A stretch of DNA of 33,411 nucleotides, taken from NCBI GenBank assembly GCA_003240855.1, contig QFNN01000018.1:1-33411 (forward strand), given 5' to 3'. The notes beneath the pieces were generated by a model. It saw only the letters and a program-made list of their open reading frames with translations. It was not told the origin of the DNA and did not search any database. Both the position numbers and the translations under genes were made by a program. This document shows, one piece after another, positions 1 through 7,515 of this stretch; within the stretch, counting starts at the first letter, position 1, and each line of letters begins with the position of its first letter. The stretch is from Sphingomonas sanxanigenens. Lineage in GTDB: Bacteria; Pseudomonadota; Alphaproteobacteria; Sphingomonadales; Sphingomonadaceae.

Positions 1-53
1 GTGTGGGGGGAAGCTACGTCCGGGCTACGCCCGGCCTCCGCTTCCCCCCACAC
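1..53. repeat. Long palindrome at window edge
   Basis: GTGTGGGGGGAAGC at 1-14 is the perfect reverse complement of GCTTCCCCCCACAC at 40-53, and between the arms there is a second smaller inverted repeat, CCGGGC-TAC-GCCCGG (20-34). The structure could form a strong two-level hairpin. It may be a terminator inside the neighbouring insertion element or a REP-like palindrome; the window is cut at its first base, so its context on the left is unknown. Confidence 0.8.
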
Positions 54-99
54 GTCATCTACGATGTCGCTGACCCTTCAACTGCGATGTCGCTGTGCA
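1..99. mobile_element. Probable end of an IS21-like insertion sequence
   Basis: GlgX similarity (on the minus strand) stops abruptly near position 100. The 99 bases outside it are unlike coding sequence. They end, on the plus strand, in GCTGTGCA, so the putative element end is CA. The 11-mer CGATGTCGCTG occurs twice (62-72 and 85-95, 23 bases apart), which resembles the multiple terminal repeats typical of IS21-family ends. No transposase lies inside the window, so the family assignment is inference from the repeats and the CA end only. The TGA ending the truncated glgX frame at 78-80 belongs to this element. Confidence 0.45.
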
Positions 100-752
100 G
101 TGAAAGCGTGGATGGGCATCAGTTCGAGCGCGGTGACGCCGAGGCGCTTCATATGGTCGATCACTTTGGGATGCGCGAGCGCGGCGAATGTACCACGTTC
201 CTGTGCTGGCGCAGCCTCCAGGAGCTTGGTCAGGCCCTTGCTATGGGCCTCGTAGATGATGGTCTGCGACCAGGGAATATTGGGGCGTATATCGCGGGAC
301 CAGTCAAAGCTGTCATGTGTCACTACGGCCTTGGGCATGGCGCGTGCGCTGTCCCGGCGATCAAAACCCAGATCCTCTTGCCTGCCGCGGACCCGATAAC
401 CATGCAGCACGTCATTCCATCGAATATTGCCCGACAGGCGGCGGGCATAGGGATCGAGCAGCAACTTGTTGGGATTGAAACGATGGCCCTCCTTTGGCGC
501 GTAGCGACCGTGCACACGATAGCCGTAAAGCAGACCCGGGCGCGCATCTGGCAGGTAGCCATGCCATACTTCATCCGTGCATTCAGGAAGGGTAAGGCGC
601 GCCATTTCCTTTCGCCCGCCAGGATCAAACAGGCATAATTCTATCCGGTCGGCATTGGCGGAGAAAATGGCGAAATTGACGCCAAGGCCATCGAAGCTGG
701 CGCCGAGGGGATAGGGCGACCCGCCCTCGAGACGATCAGCATAAAGGCTCAA
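78..752 (-). pseudogene. glgX: Glycogen debranching enzyme GlgX, 5' fragment
   Basis: This is the N-terminal part of a glycogen debranching enzyme (GH13 isoamylase type), which cleaves alpha-1,6 branches of glycogen limit dextrin. The 224-residue frame has the CBM48-type N-terminal domain (about residues 10-100, with the G-S-P-Y-P-L-G-A start and the Y-G-Y-R-V-H-G motif) and the entry to the catalytic barrel (I-I-Y-E-A-H, and L-E-L-M-P-I-H-A-F near residue 212). Full GlgX proteins are about 650-720 residues, so all catalytic residues are missing. Similarity stops after H-A-F-T at about position 100, where an insertion-sequence-like end begins, and the frame closes on a TGA in that element. 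The start ATG is at 752. The product cannot be a functional debranching enzyme unless the window is misassembled here. Confidence 0.85.
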
Positions 753-790
753 GGGCGGTGTTGTCCTGTAGCTAAGTCAGGCAAAGGGTT

Positions 791-1003
791 TCAGCCCCGG
801 GCTTTGGTTGATCTCTTTCCGGTAAGCGCTTGGGCTGCAGCGCCGCTTGCCAGGGGGTTTGGCAGTTGAACTGCCGCTTGTGCCTGGGCAATTTCGGCTT
901 CCGCCTGGCGCCAATGTTCGGTTGCCAGGCCTTCAGGGTGACCCTGCGCTTCCCAGATGGCATGCGCGCGCTGGCGAACTCTCGCTTCATTTTCCTCTGT
1001 CAT
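791..1003 (-). CDS. DUF2934 domain protein
   Basis: Small soluble protein of 70 residues. It carries the DUF2934 signature: an arginine-rich start followed by R-A-H-A-I-W-E, then G-x-P-x-G, then H-W and A-E-x-E (about residues 8-38). The function of the family is unknown; members are frequent in alphaproteobacterial genomes next to stress genes. I chose the ATG at 1003 over the in-frame ATG at 1033 because AGGAAG lies about 6 bases upstream of it. The C-terminal half is alanine/glutamine-rich and low in complexity. It stands alone, leftward, between the truncated glgX and the DUF3606 gene. Confidence 0.75.
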   Translation of the reverse strand: MTEENEARVRQRAHAIWEAQGHPEGLATEHWRQAEAEIAQAQAAVQLPNPLASGAAAQALTGKRSTKARG

Positions 1004-1314
1004 GATGGCTTCCTGGTTCGGGATCTGGAACAAAACCCAAATGCATCAGAGGAAGTTTGGATGCGCCTACTGATGTAGATCAGGCAGTTTGCGAGGCTGT
1101 ACCGAAATAGGCTCAAGCGGTGGGGAACGCTGGAGCCATGGGGATGCTGGCATGTCGATGAGGTGGGGAGGCGATGACAGGTCAGTGCGGCGGACATGGT
1201 CGTGTCGAACAAGGCTCTCGGTTCATGCGGACGATAGGCTTCGCGCGGGCGGCCCGCCCATACGGCCCGGCCGCATCTTCCTCTTGTTTTTCTCACTGCA
1301 TTTTGCCGCGCTGC

Positions 1315-1491
1315 CTATTGATTAAGGTAGGCCGCGACAGCCGCGACATCATCGCCTACTGCATCGACAGCCTCTTCCAACTGCACTTGATCAACGCCGA
1401 AATGGCTGGTCCAATATTGGATCTGGTCTTCGTTGCCCAAAGCAACATGATCTCGATCCACTGGATAAGCACGGTTGTCGTTCTCAGGCAT
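1315..1491 (-). CDS. DUF3606 domain protein, 58 residues
   Basis: Short gene easily missed because of its length. Translation from the ATG at 1491 gives a 58-residue acidic protein with the DUF3606 pattern: P-x-D-R-D-x-V-A near residue 11, Q-I-Q-Y-W-T-x-x-F-G-V at 23-33, then L-x-E-A-V-D-A-V-G-x-x-x-A-A-V-x-A-Y-L. The family has no known biochemical role; short members of this shape are common in alphaproteobacteria. A strong ribosome binding site (GGAGGG) sits 6-7 bases before the start, and the gene ends with TAG at 1315-1317. A possible EcfG-like promoter lies just upstream (1519-1543). Confidence 0.8.
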   Translation of the reverse strand: MPENDNRAYPVDRDHVALGNEDQIQYWTSHFGVDQVQLEEAVDAVGDDVAAVAAYLNQ

Positions 1492-1518
1492 GCATGACCC
1501 TCCATGGAGATGAAGGTC

Positions 1519-1543
1519 AACGCTGGTCCATGAACAATGTTGC
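1519..1543 (-). promoter_or_regulatory. Possible EcfG-type promoter for the DUF3606 gene
   Basis: On the minus strand the site reads GCAAC, 16 bases, CGTT. The consensus for alphaproteobacterial EcfG sigma factors is GGAAC-N16/17-CGTT, so it has one mismatch. The -10 half ends 28 bases upstream of the start codon at 1491, leaving room for the GGAGGG ribosome binding site. Confidence 0.35.
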
Positions 1544-1753
1544 GAGATCAGGGAAGGCTACCGATTTTGGATACAGCATCCAGGAGGGAAGCTTTGGCCT
1601 TAGCCCGGATGAAATTCCAAAAGCCGCGTTATCATCCAGGTGAAAAGGTGATGCGTGCATCGCAGTGCCACGAGAAGGTGATTTAATGCGACGCAGAGGC
1701 GCATGGTTGCCGCTGCGCGCAAAAAATTAGCCGGACTGGGCAGCCCGCTACAT

Positions 1754-2065
1754 TCAGGCTGCGACTGCACCCGGAAAGGTTTGGAGAAGCATTTCGCGCG
1801 CCGCCTTGAGGCAAAGTTCGAATGTGGGGGCACCAATATGTGTTTGCGAGCCATCGAGATGTCGGACGCTTAGTTCCCACAAGCTGTTCGACCGTACCGC
1901 GCATCGGCGCATGTCGGCATCAACAAATGAAATCGGTTCCTGGATATGTTCGCGATGCAGCAGGTATCGCTCCACGCTTATGGCGCTTTCCCGGTGCGCA
2001 TTATGCCAGAGCCGGAAATTTTCGGTGTTCGACGACAGCCATTCCAGTATCCGGCAATCTGACAT
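1754..2065 (-). CDS. Hypothetical protein, 103 residues
   Basis: I do not recognise this family. The open frame extends to 2275, but the ATG at 2065 is the best start: it has GTGGAG about 7 bases upstream, and the composition changes there. The product has a tryptophan/arginine-rich N-terminal half (E-W-L-S near residue 9, R-L-W-H-N at 18-22), a central D-A-D-M-R-R-C, then a W-E-L-S-V-R-H-L-D-G stretch and an amphipathic C-terminal helix. No signal peptide or membrane segment is visible. A GGAAC box with suitable spacing lies upstream (2113-2137). The opposite strand is also open across this stretch, which lowers confidence somewhat. Confidence 0.55.
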   Translation of the reverse strand: MSDCRILEWLSSNTENFRLWHNAHRESAISVERYLLHREHIQEPISFVDADMRRCAVRSNSLWELSVRHLDGSQTHIGAPTFELCLKAAREMLLQTFPGAVAA

Positions 2066-2112
2066 CCCAGTCTCCACGAAATGCAACTTTTTTACGCCAG
2101 TTGCTGCTGGGA

Positions 2113-2137
2113 GACGCGCTGAAGTCATCAATGTTCC
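2113..2137 (-). promoter_or_regulatory. Possible EcfG-type promoter
   Basis: On the minus strand, GGAAC (2133-2137), 16 bases, CGTC (2113-2116). It has a perfect -35 and one mismatch in the -10 relative to GGAAC-N16/17-CGTT. It lies 48 bases upstream of the start at 2065. Confidence 0.4.
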
Positions 2138-2367
2138 GGAAAAAATCCATAGATTAACCTGGCTCAATAAGAAAGCTCCGGACTTCGTCCGGAATGTGAC
2201 GGCGGAGGAAAATCGCGGCGAGGTGCTCGACTTTGGACCTGGCTCGATCGAGCCGCAATTGTCAGCCTGAACCAACCATCACGTCTTGAATGTGGGATCG
2301 ATGCGGTGAAGCCCCGGCCGTCAGGCGCGTGTTGGCGACGGCAACGCGAAAAGCTGGTGCTGTTCGG

Positions 2368-2392
2368 GCAACCGCGGCCCGTGCTGACCGTT
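2368..2392 (+). promoter_or_regulatory. Possible EcfG-type promoter for the amylase
   Basis: GCAAC (2368-2372), 16 bases, CGTT (2389-2392), one mismatch in the -35. This is the same variant as found upstream of the DUF3606 gene. The -10 ends 32 bases before the amylase start, and GAGGAA sits in between as ribosome binding site. Confidence 0.35.
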
Positions 2393-2424
2393 TAGCGGCT
2401 GCTTCAATCTCTTGAGGAACCGCC

Positions 2425-3912
2425 ATGTCGCAACGCACCCTGCTTCAATTCTTCCACTGGTATTATCCGGCAGGGGGCGGATTATGGAATGATGTGGCCG
2501 AGCAGGCTCGGCATCTTGCCGAGCTCGGCATTACCGATGTCTGGTTGCCTCCTGCATATAAAGGGGCGTCGGGAGGATTGTCTGTAGGCTATGACAGCTA
2601 TGATCTTTTTGATCTGGGCGAGTTCGATCAAAAAGGAGGCGTCGCGACCAAATATGGAGATCGGGCTGCGCTCGAACGCGCCACCACCATGTTACGAAAT
2701 GAGGGGCTGCGAATAATCCATGATGTCGTCTTCAATCACAAGATTGGAGCTGACGAGACAGAGTCGGTATCCGTGCGCCGGGCAAATCCAGACGATCGCA
2801 CCCAATTGGATGACCAGATCATCAAGGCCAGGGCCTGGACGAAATTCACATTCCCCGGACGACGGGGGAAACATTCCCGTTTCATCTGGGATGCCCGCTG
2901 CTTCACCGGCATCGACCATATTGAGGATCCAGTGGAAGATGGCGTGTTTCGCATCGCAAATGAATATGGCGAAGGCGAATGGCACGATGAGGTCGATGAT
3001 GAACTTGGTAACTACGACTATCTCATGGGTGCCGATGTCGAGTTTCGAAATCATGCAGTGTATGAGGAACTGAAATATTGGGGAAGATGGCTGGCAGATC
3101 AGGTCGCCTGCGATGGATTCCGCCTCGACGCTGCCAAACATATACCCGCCTGGTTCTTCCGAGACTGGGTTGGTCATATGCGCGATACGGTCAGGCAGGA
3201 TCTGTTCGTAGTCGCTGAATATTGGCACCCCGATATGGATAACCTGCATCGCTATCTCGACCAGGTCGACAAGCAGCTGATGCTCTTTGATGTTGCACTG
3301 TGCCACCGCTTCCATGAGGCTTCCCTAGCCGGTGAGAGTTTCGACTTGCGCACGCTGTTCGACGAGACGCTGGTCGCGCATTCCCCCGATCATGCCGTGA
3401 CCCTTGTCGGCAACCATGACACTCAGCCTCTACAGGCGCTGGAAGCTCCTGTAGAAGACTGGTTCAAACCGCTGGCCTACGCGCTGATCCTCATCCGCGA
3501 GCAGGGCGTTCCATGCATATTCCATCCGGACCTTTACGGGGCTTCATACACCGACACTGGTGGTGATGGTGACGAACATCAGATCGACATTTCCCCGGTA
3601 AAATGCCTGCCTCGATTGATCGAAGCGCGTCAGCGCTTTGCTCACGGCGCCCAATCAGATCTGTTTGACGATCCTCATTGCATTGCAGTGGTGCGTCACG
3701 GAACGGAAGATCATCCCGGCGCAATCCTTGTGCTTTCAAACGCAACAGCCACAGAAAAGAAGGTGGCTCTGGGAAAGGAACATTCAGGCGCATGTTTTCG
3801 CGACTTCCTGGGACATGTCGAAGGTGAAATCTTTGCTGACGAAGAGGGTAATGTTGAGGTTGCTTCACCCGCCGGATCCCTTAGCCTCTGGGTAAGGTCA
3901 GACAGTTTGTGA
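2425..3912 (+). CDS. Cytoplasmic alpha-amylase, GH13
   Basis: Glycoside hydrolase of family 13 that hydrolyses internal alpha-1,4 links of glycogen or maltodextrins with retention of configuration. At 495 residues it has the usual length of the bacterial cytoplasmic (AmyS-like, GH13_5) group, and it lacks a signal peptide. Conserved regions are in order: D-V-V-F-N-H at 100-105 (region I), G-F-R-L-D-A-A-K-H with nucleophile Asp235 (region II), V-V-A-E-Y-W with acid/base Glu265 (region III), and V-G-N-H-D-T with Asp332 as transition-state stabiliser (region IV). A C-terminal beta domain ends in L-S-L-W-V. The start has GAGGAA about 7 bases upstream. Its neighbour glgX is truncated, so glycogen breakdown here may depend on other loci. 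It is monocistronic by spacing. Confidence 0.93.
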   Translation: MSQRTLLQFFHWYYPAGGGLWNDVAEQARHLAELGITDVWLPPAYKGASGGLSVGYDSYDLFDLGEFDQKGGVATKYGDRAALERATTMLRNEGLRIIHDVVFNHKIGADETESVSVRRANPDDRTQLDDQIIKARAWTKFTFPGRRGKHSRFIWDARCFTGIDHIEDPVEDGVFRIANEYGEGEWHDEVDDELGNYDYLMGADVEFRNHAVYEELKYWGRWLADQVACDGFRLDAAKHIPAWFFRDWVGHMRDTVRQDLFVVAEYWHPDMDNLHRYLDQVDKQLMLFDVALCHRFHEASLAGESFDLRTLFDETLVAHSPDHAVTLVGNHDTQPLQALEAPVEDWFKPLAYALILIREQGVPCIFHPDLYGASYTDTGGDGDEHQIDISPVKCLPRLIEARQRFAHGAQSDLFDDPHCIAVVRHGTEDHPGAILVLSNATATEKKVALGKEHSGACFRDFLGHVEGEIFADEEGNVEVASPAGSLSLWVRSDSL

Positions 3913-4209
3913 GCCCTGGATCTCGCTGCCGAGAGAGGGCGCAACACGCCGGGCGCGGACATTTGACAAGCGCTTTCCCAGCCAGGACGGGAGATGTTCG
4001 AGCATGGTCGTTTTCCCGGTTCCCCCGGCAGAAGCGCTGCATTGCATGAAGCCGTTCGCTCACGGAGAGGGACGTGCGCAAAGAAAAGTCGCGCATAGCT
4101 GTTATGGAATGATGCCCTTGTTGCGGGACAAGCGCAGCTGCCTGATCGAGGTCGGACGGGTCTTCAAGGGTAGCCCGGCCGAGGCTTATCTGATCCGCCT
4201 GTCCACGCC
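3913..4209 (+). other. Intergenic stretch with an unsupported open frame
   Basis: About 300 bases between the amylase and xth. A plus-strand frame from 4004 runs to a TGA at 4211-4213 that overlaps the xth ATG (ATGA), but it has no ribosome binding site and no recognisable family. I therefore do not call it a gene. A weak hairpin (CTCG-ctgc-CGAG) just after the amylase stop could serve as a terminator, but no T-run follows. Confidence 0.4.
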
Positions 4210-5007
4210 ATGAAGATCGCAACCTACAACGTCAATGGTATCAACGGGCGGCTTGCGGTGCTGTTGCGCTGGCTCGCGCTTGCCGAGCCGGACCTGGTAT
4301 GTTTGCAGGAGCTCAAGGCACCTGATGAGCGCTTCCCCGAAGCCGCCCTCCGCGACCTTGGCTATGAGGCGATCTGGCTAGGGCAGAAGAGCTGGAATGG
4401 GGTGGCGATTTTGAGCCGCGTCGGCGAGATCCACGAGACGCGCCGGGGGCTTCCGGGGGAGCCGGCGGATGTGCAGAGCCGCTACATCGAGGCTGCAGTA
4501 AACGGTGTGCTGATCGCCGGCCTCTATCTTCCCAACGGCAACCCGAGACCCGGCCCCAAGTTCGATTACAAGCTGCGATGGTTCGACAGGCTGCATGATC
4601 ATCTTTCGACGCTTCTGGCTCTCGATGCGCCGGTGGTGATCGCTGGCGACTTCAACGTCATGCCGACCGATCTCGACGTCTATGTCCCTGACCGCTGGCG
4701 CGACGATGCGCTGTTCGCGCCGGAAGTTCGCGAGGCTTATGCGCGGCTGCTCGAGCTGGGCTGGACCGATGCCCTGCGGCATCTTCACCCTGACGAGCGC
4801 GTCTACACCTTTTGGAAATATTGGCGCAATTCGTTCGAGCGCAACGCGGGCCTGCGGATCGACCATATCCTTTTGAACGACAGGGCCGTAGCGCGGCTGA
4901 TTTCGGCCGAGGTCGATCGCCGTCCGCGCGGCTGGGACAGGACCAGCGACCATGCCCCGGTTGTCGTGGAATTGGTCGACAAGCTCAAGCGCAAGCGAAT
5001 GCCCTAG
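4210..5007 (+). CDS. xth: Exodeoxyribonuclease III (AP endonuclease)
   Basis: Mg-dependent 3'-5' exonuclease and class II AP endonuclease of the endonuclease/exonuclease/phosphatase fold, acting in base excision repair. All hallmark residues are in place in the 265-residue product: Asn7 in T-Y-N-V-N-G-I, Glu34 in L-Q-E-L-K, Tyr106 in L-Y-L-P-N-G, Asp147 and Asn149 in G-D-F-N-V, Asp218 in R-I-D-H-I, and His248 in S-D-H-A-P. The length matches the family (about 255-270). Its stop codon overlaps the stop of the convergent gene at 5004 in the tetranucleotide CTAG. A decayed second copy lies next to ligD (12630-12943), so this may be the copy that still serves that repair pathway; that link is inference. 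Confidence 0.93.
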   Translation: MKIATYNVNGINGRLAVLLRWLALAEPDLVCLQELKAPDERFPEAALRDLGYEAIWLGQKSWNGVAILSRVGEIHETRRGLPGEPADVQSRYIEAAVNGVLIAGLYLPNGNPRPGPKFDYKLRWFDRLHDHLSTLLALDAPVVIAGDFNVMPTDLDVYVPDRWRDDALFAPEVREAYARLLELGWTDALRHLHPDERVYTFWKYWRNSFERNAGLRIDHILLNDRAVARLISAEVDRRPRGWDRTSDHAPVVVELVDKLKRKRMP

Positions 5008-5339
5008 CCCTCCCCTTCAGGAAGGCCGGCATACCATTGTGCATAGGGGCCTGTGCGCGCGAGATGGCGATTAAGGTCGGGTGCGCCATCGCACCACCAG
5101 GCCGAGCCACGTTCGCCAAGCGCCACCTTGGCGCGATGGACCGCATCATGCGCGATTGCCTCGGCGGCAGCATCGGCTGCGCGCCGCGCCGCGCCGACGG
5201 CACGGCGAGCGTCCATCAGTTCCTTCACCAGGCGTTCACGCTCGTCAGGCTCGAGAGCAGGGTTGCTCATGCGCCAGAGCCGCCCGCGCACCGCGAAATA
5301 CCGTCCGTCCGGCGTGATGGGATAGGAGCGGCTGCTCAC
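5004..5339 (-). CDS. Conserved hypothetical protein coupled to AlkB
   Basis: 111-residue basic protein of unknown function. The first 25 residues form an R-Y-F-A-V-R-G-R-L-W-R-M-S-N-P-A-L motif, followed by an alanine/arginine-rich helical segment (about residues 32-72) and a tryptophan-containing end (S-A-W-W-C-D-G-A-P-D-L-N-R). I recall the combination as one seen in alphaproteobacterial proteins of unknown role, but cannot name a domain. Its start overlaps the stop of the upstream alkB-like gene (ATGA, 5336-5339), so the two are probably translationally coupled. Its stop shares a CTAG with the convergent xth. The pairing with AlkB suggests a DNA/RNA damage context, but no function can be read from the sequence. 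Confidence 0.8.
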   Translation of the reverse strand: MSSRSYPITPDGRYFAVRGRLWRMSNPALEPDERERLVKELMDARRAVGAARRAADAAAEAIAHDAVHRAKVALGERGSAWWCDGAPDLNRHLARTGPYAQWYAGLPEGEG

Positions 5340-5905
5340 AGCGTTCGGACCTTGTCAGAAATGCTGCGGAAGGTGATCGACCAGCGCGGCACCTCGATAG
5401 GGGCAATGCTATGTTCCCAAGCGTGACGTACTTCACCAGACAAATGATAGATGGAGCGCGGTGGCAGCGAGACTTTGGCGCGATCGAACCCGGCGGTCGT
5501 TCGACGGCGCAGGCGCAGAACAGCGTCATTGCCAAGCGAAATGCCCACGACATGCTCGAACACCGGCCTGTCCTTGTGCCAGCCGATGCCGGCACCTGGA
5601 TCGTAGCGGATCAGCAGAGCCTGAGCGAGTTCGTCTGCTGTAAGCCCGGAAAAAGCAGCAGCGCGGCTTCGCACTTCGAGGAGCCAGTCCGGCATTGGTT
5701 CGGCTGGCGCGAAGCGGAGATGCTCGAAGTCATAGTTCCAGCCATAGCTATGGGTCAGGCGCTTCCCAGTCCATTGCTGGAACCGAAAGGGGGTGAGATT
5801 ACTGCCATTGATATTAGCGATGAGCTCAGCTTCCTCCATTTTGGTCAGCAGATCGTCCCGCGCCGCAAGGCCAGGAACCACCGGCATGTCGAATAAATCT
5901 GACAT
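5336..5905 (-). CDS. AlkB-like 2-oxoglutarate/Fe(II) dioxygenase
   Basis: Predicted alpha-ketoglutarate-dependent dioxygenase of the AlkB family, which removes alkyl groups from nucleic-acid bases by oxidation. Numbered from the first in-frame start at 5938, the iron ligands are His121 and Asp123 in G-W-H-K-D-R-P and His176 in H-A-W-E-H-S, and the 2-oxoglutarate-binding arginines are Arg185 and Arg191 in R-W-S-I-T-F-R. The N-R-L-type substrate lid is not distinct. About 190 residues is typical of the shorter AlkB-like proteins. Several ATGs are available; I chose 5905 because similarity begins right after it, though no clear ribosome binding site decides it. The stop overlaps the downstream start by ATGA. 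Confidence 0.9.
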   Translation of the reverse strand: MSDLFDMPVVPGLAARDDLLTKMEEAELIANINGSNLTPFRFQQWTGKRLTHSYGWNYDFEHLRFAPAEPMPDWLLEVRSRAAAFSGLTADELAQALLIRYDPGAGIGWHKDRPVFEHVVGISLGNDAVLRLRRRTTAGFDRAKVSLPPRSIYHLSGEVRHAWEHSIAPIEVPRWSITFRSISDKVRTL

Positions 5906-6228
5906 CATCGTCATCCAGGCCATCGCGTGGTGGTGCATGAGGCGGTTGGGCTCATTTTGCTGATTGCGATATAGGATCGCTGGTTGCCGATTACAGTGGC
6001 GCAGCTATTTGCGACAGGCCACCGGTCCGAACGTGGCGAACACCCCCGCGGTGGGCAGCGTTCATCCCCATGGCGCGCGCCGATTTCCTGATCCAATGCA
6101 GTCACTGGCTGTCATTCGTGATCGGTCCCGCTGATTTCGCCTTGATCCTGTCTAATGAACGGAGAGGTTCCGCTCGTTGCTGCGCCCGGCTGGCTGTTCG
6201 AATTGCAGATATATGAGGAGAAATGACG

Positions 6229-6414
6229 ATGCACCGTCAAGACGATGCCGCCTATTTTCGCAGGCGTGAGATTCAGGAGCTTGCCACGGCCGAGAAAATC
6301 GCAGGCCCTCTCGCCAAGCGGCTCCATTGTGAAATGGCGCAGCAATATGCGATGCGGGCGCGTTTGTCCGAGGACATGCCCCGCGCTCAGGGACCGCTAT
6401 CGCAAAATGAGTAG
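6229..6414 (+). CDS. Small hypothetical protein, 61 residues
   Basis: Small charged protein, mostly helical by composition, with D-D-A-A-Y-F-R-R-R-E-I-Q-E-L-A near the N terminus and a repeated A-x-R-A-R pattern at the end. I do not recognise a named domain. GAGGAG at 6215-6220 is spaced 2 bases from the first ATG (6223) but 8 bases from the second in-frame ATG (6229), so I chose the latter. The frame is short, but the strong Shine-Dalgarno site supports it. Confidence 0.6.
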   Translation: MHRQDDAAYFRRREIQELATAEKIAGPLAKRLHCEMAQQYAMRARLSEDMPRAQGPLSQNE

Positions 6415-6518
6415 GAAAGATCCGCCGATCGCTGCGGGGTTAACTCGACGACAGTTCCTACGGTAATATGGGGCCATGGAGGTCCATGTCGACGTCGCAT
6501 TCGGGACGTTCGATTATA

Positions 6519-6710
6519 TCATGGCTTTTGACTGTAGGATGGGCCGGTATGCGCGGTGGCGGCATTGTTGCCCGCTGCCTGATCTTCATTCATCTCCTCT
6601 GCTTGCCAGAAATTGTGGCACATGAAGATCGATAGTAAGAGAGAAATCACGATTCCCGCTATCAGCAAGACGGCCCTTCCCTTCTTGCGCGGCGACGAGG
6701 GGGCGGCCAT
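6519..6710 (-). CDS. Small single-pass membrane protein
   Basis: 63-residue protein with a basic N terminus (P-R-K-K-G-R), one hydrophobic helix (about residues 12-31), then an acidic, asparagine/alanine-rich tail. The orientation is predicted as N-in by the positive-inside rule. The frame extends to a TTG at 6719, but the ATG at 6710 has AAGGA about 10 bases upstream and is preferred. It is the last gene of a leftward run behind the DUF2945 gene. The family is not recognised. Confidence 0.55.
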   Translation of the reverse strand: MAAPSSPRKKGRAVLLIAGIVISLLLSIFMCHNFWQAEEMNEDQAAGNNAATAHTGPSYSQKP

Positions 6711-6743
6711 CCATATCAAATCCTTCGGAAATGGCCTTTCTGC

Positions 6744-6956
6744 TCAAGCCCGTCCCTTGGTAACAGCCTGAGCTTTGTGCGCAGCACGCTTGCTTGTGTT
6801 CGTCTTGACAATGAATTGCGGGTTATCGCGGGAGGCTGCTACCTTGTGACCCTTGATATGGGTTGGGACCGTAACTTTCTTCGCCACAGTGCCATGCGCA
6901 TCACCGCCAGGGCTTTTCCATGAAACCGCATCTCCAGCCTTCAGGGGCTTTTTCAC
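6744..6956 (-). CDS. DUF2945 (HVA1/TUDOR-like) protein
   Basis: 70-residue basic protein matching the DUF2945/hypervirulence-associated TUDOR pattern: G-D-A-V-S-W-K-S-P-G-G near residue 8, G-T-V then V-x-V-P-T-H-I-K-G-H-K-V-A-A-S, then P-Q-F-I-V-K-T-N-T-S-K-R-A-A-H-K. The family is small, single-domain and of unknown role. The start is a GTG at 6956 that overlaps the stop of the upstream gene (GTGA), which implies coupling; the next GTG upstream (6959) is an alternative. The longer open frame to 7070 overlaps the upstream gene and is not likely to be used. Confidence 0.75.
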   Translation of the reverse strand: MKKPLKAGDAVSWKSPGGDAHGTVAKKVTVPTHIKGHKVAASRDNPQFIVKTNTSKRAAHKAQAVTKGRA

Positions 6957-7141
6957 CACGCCACCCGTGGATGCGATGATGATGAGATGTCCCGCTTGGC
7001 CATTGCCTCGATGACGGCCCGCATGAAGGGGGAAGCATTTTCGATCTCCTTCCCGGAGGCCGCCTCCCAAGTGTCGATCAGTTCCTTGTCAGTCATGAGC
7101 CCGACATCGTCCTCGTGCGTCTTTCGTACCGTGTCCGTCAT
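6953..7141 (-). CDS. Small acidic hypothetical protein
   Basis: 62-residue protein of unknown family with T-D-K-E-L-I-D-T-W-E-A-A-S-G-K-E-I at about 17-33 and a serine/histidine-rich end. The ATG at 7141 has AAGGA 7 bases upstream. It lies between the DUF2171 and DUF2945 genes and overlaps the latter by four bases, so it sits within one operon. No membrane segment or signal peptide is seen. Confidence 0.65.
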   Translation of the reverse strand: MTDTVRKTHEDDVGLMTDKELIDTWEAASGKEIENASPFMRAVIEAMAKRDISSSSHPRVAW

Positions 7142-7168
7142 GTTCCAATCCTTAGCTTCGCCTGGCTG

Positions 7169-7432
7169 TCAGCCGTCGTCCATGATGGCCCCGCCATCCT
7201 GTTCCTCTTCGAGCAGGATGGCGGAATCGGCATTAGCCGACAGGCGCACCTGATCGTTTTCCACCGCAGCCACCAGGCCGGTCGAGATGAAGTGATGATG
7301 GTCACCATGAGAACCGCTATCGGCCTTCACCATTTTGATCCTGTGACCTTCAAGCCGGTGCACGGTCCCGATGTGGACGCCATCAGCGCCGATTATGTTC
7401 ATACGCTCAACTATGGCGGTCAGATCTGCCAT
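7169..7432 (-). CDS. DUF2171 domain protein
   Basis: 87-residue protein with the DUF2171 pattern: a short helix, then G-A-D-G-V-H-I-G-T-V-H-R-L-E-G-x-R-I-K-M-V-K-A-D near residues 16-40, and H-H-H-F-I-S and V-x-L-S-A-N-A further on. The family resembles PRC-barrel-type beta folds and has no defined role; it is often seen among alphaproteobacterial stress genes. The ATG at 7432 has AGGAG 6 bases upstream; the open frame to 7480 is not needed. It is the first gene of a leftward operon with the 62-residue protein, the DUF2945 protein and the small membrane protein. Confidence 0.78.
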   Translation of the reverse strand: MADLTAIVERMNIIGADGVHIGTVHRLEGHRIKMVKADSGSHGDHHHFISTGLVAAVENDQVRLSANADSAILLEEEQDGGAIMDDG

Positions 7433-7515
7433 GATCGTCTCCTGCATTTCAGATGTGCAAAGCGGTTTTGCCGGGGGCAACCGCGGCTGCGCGTGCGCTT
7501 AAACCTTCGGGTACC

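Noticed and set aside
1174..1497. Plus-strand 107-residue frame
   Set aside because: It is antisense to the DUF3606 gene, which has the better ribosome binding site and family match.
1806..2270. Plus-strand 154-residue frame
   Set aside because: Antisense to the 103-residue gene; its composition looks like a shadow and it has no ribosome binding site.
4004..4213. Plus-strand frame whose TGA overlaps the xth start
   Set aside because: No ribosome binding site, no recognisable family, and the overlap can arise by chance.
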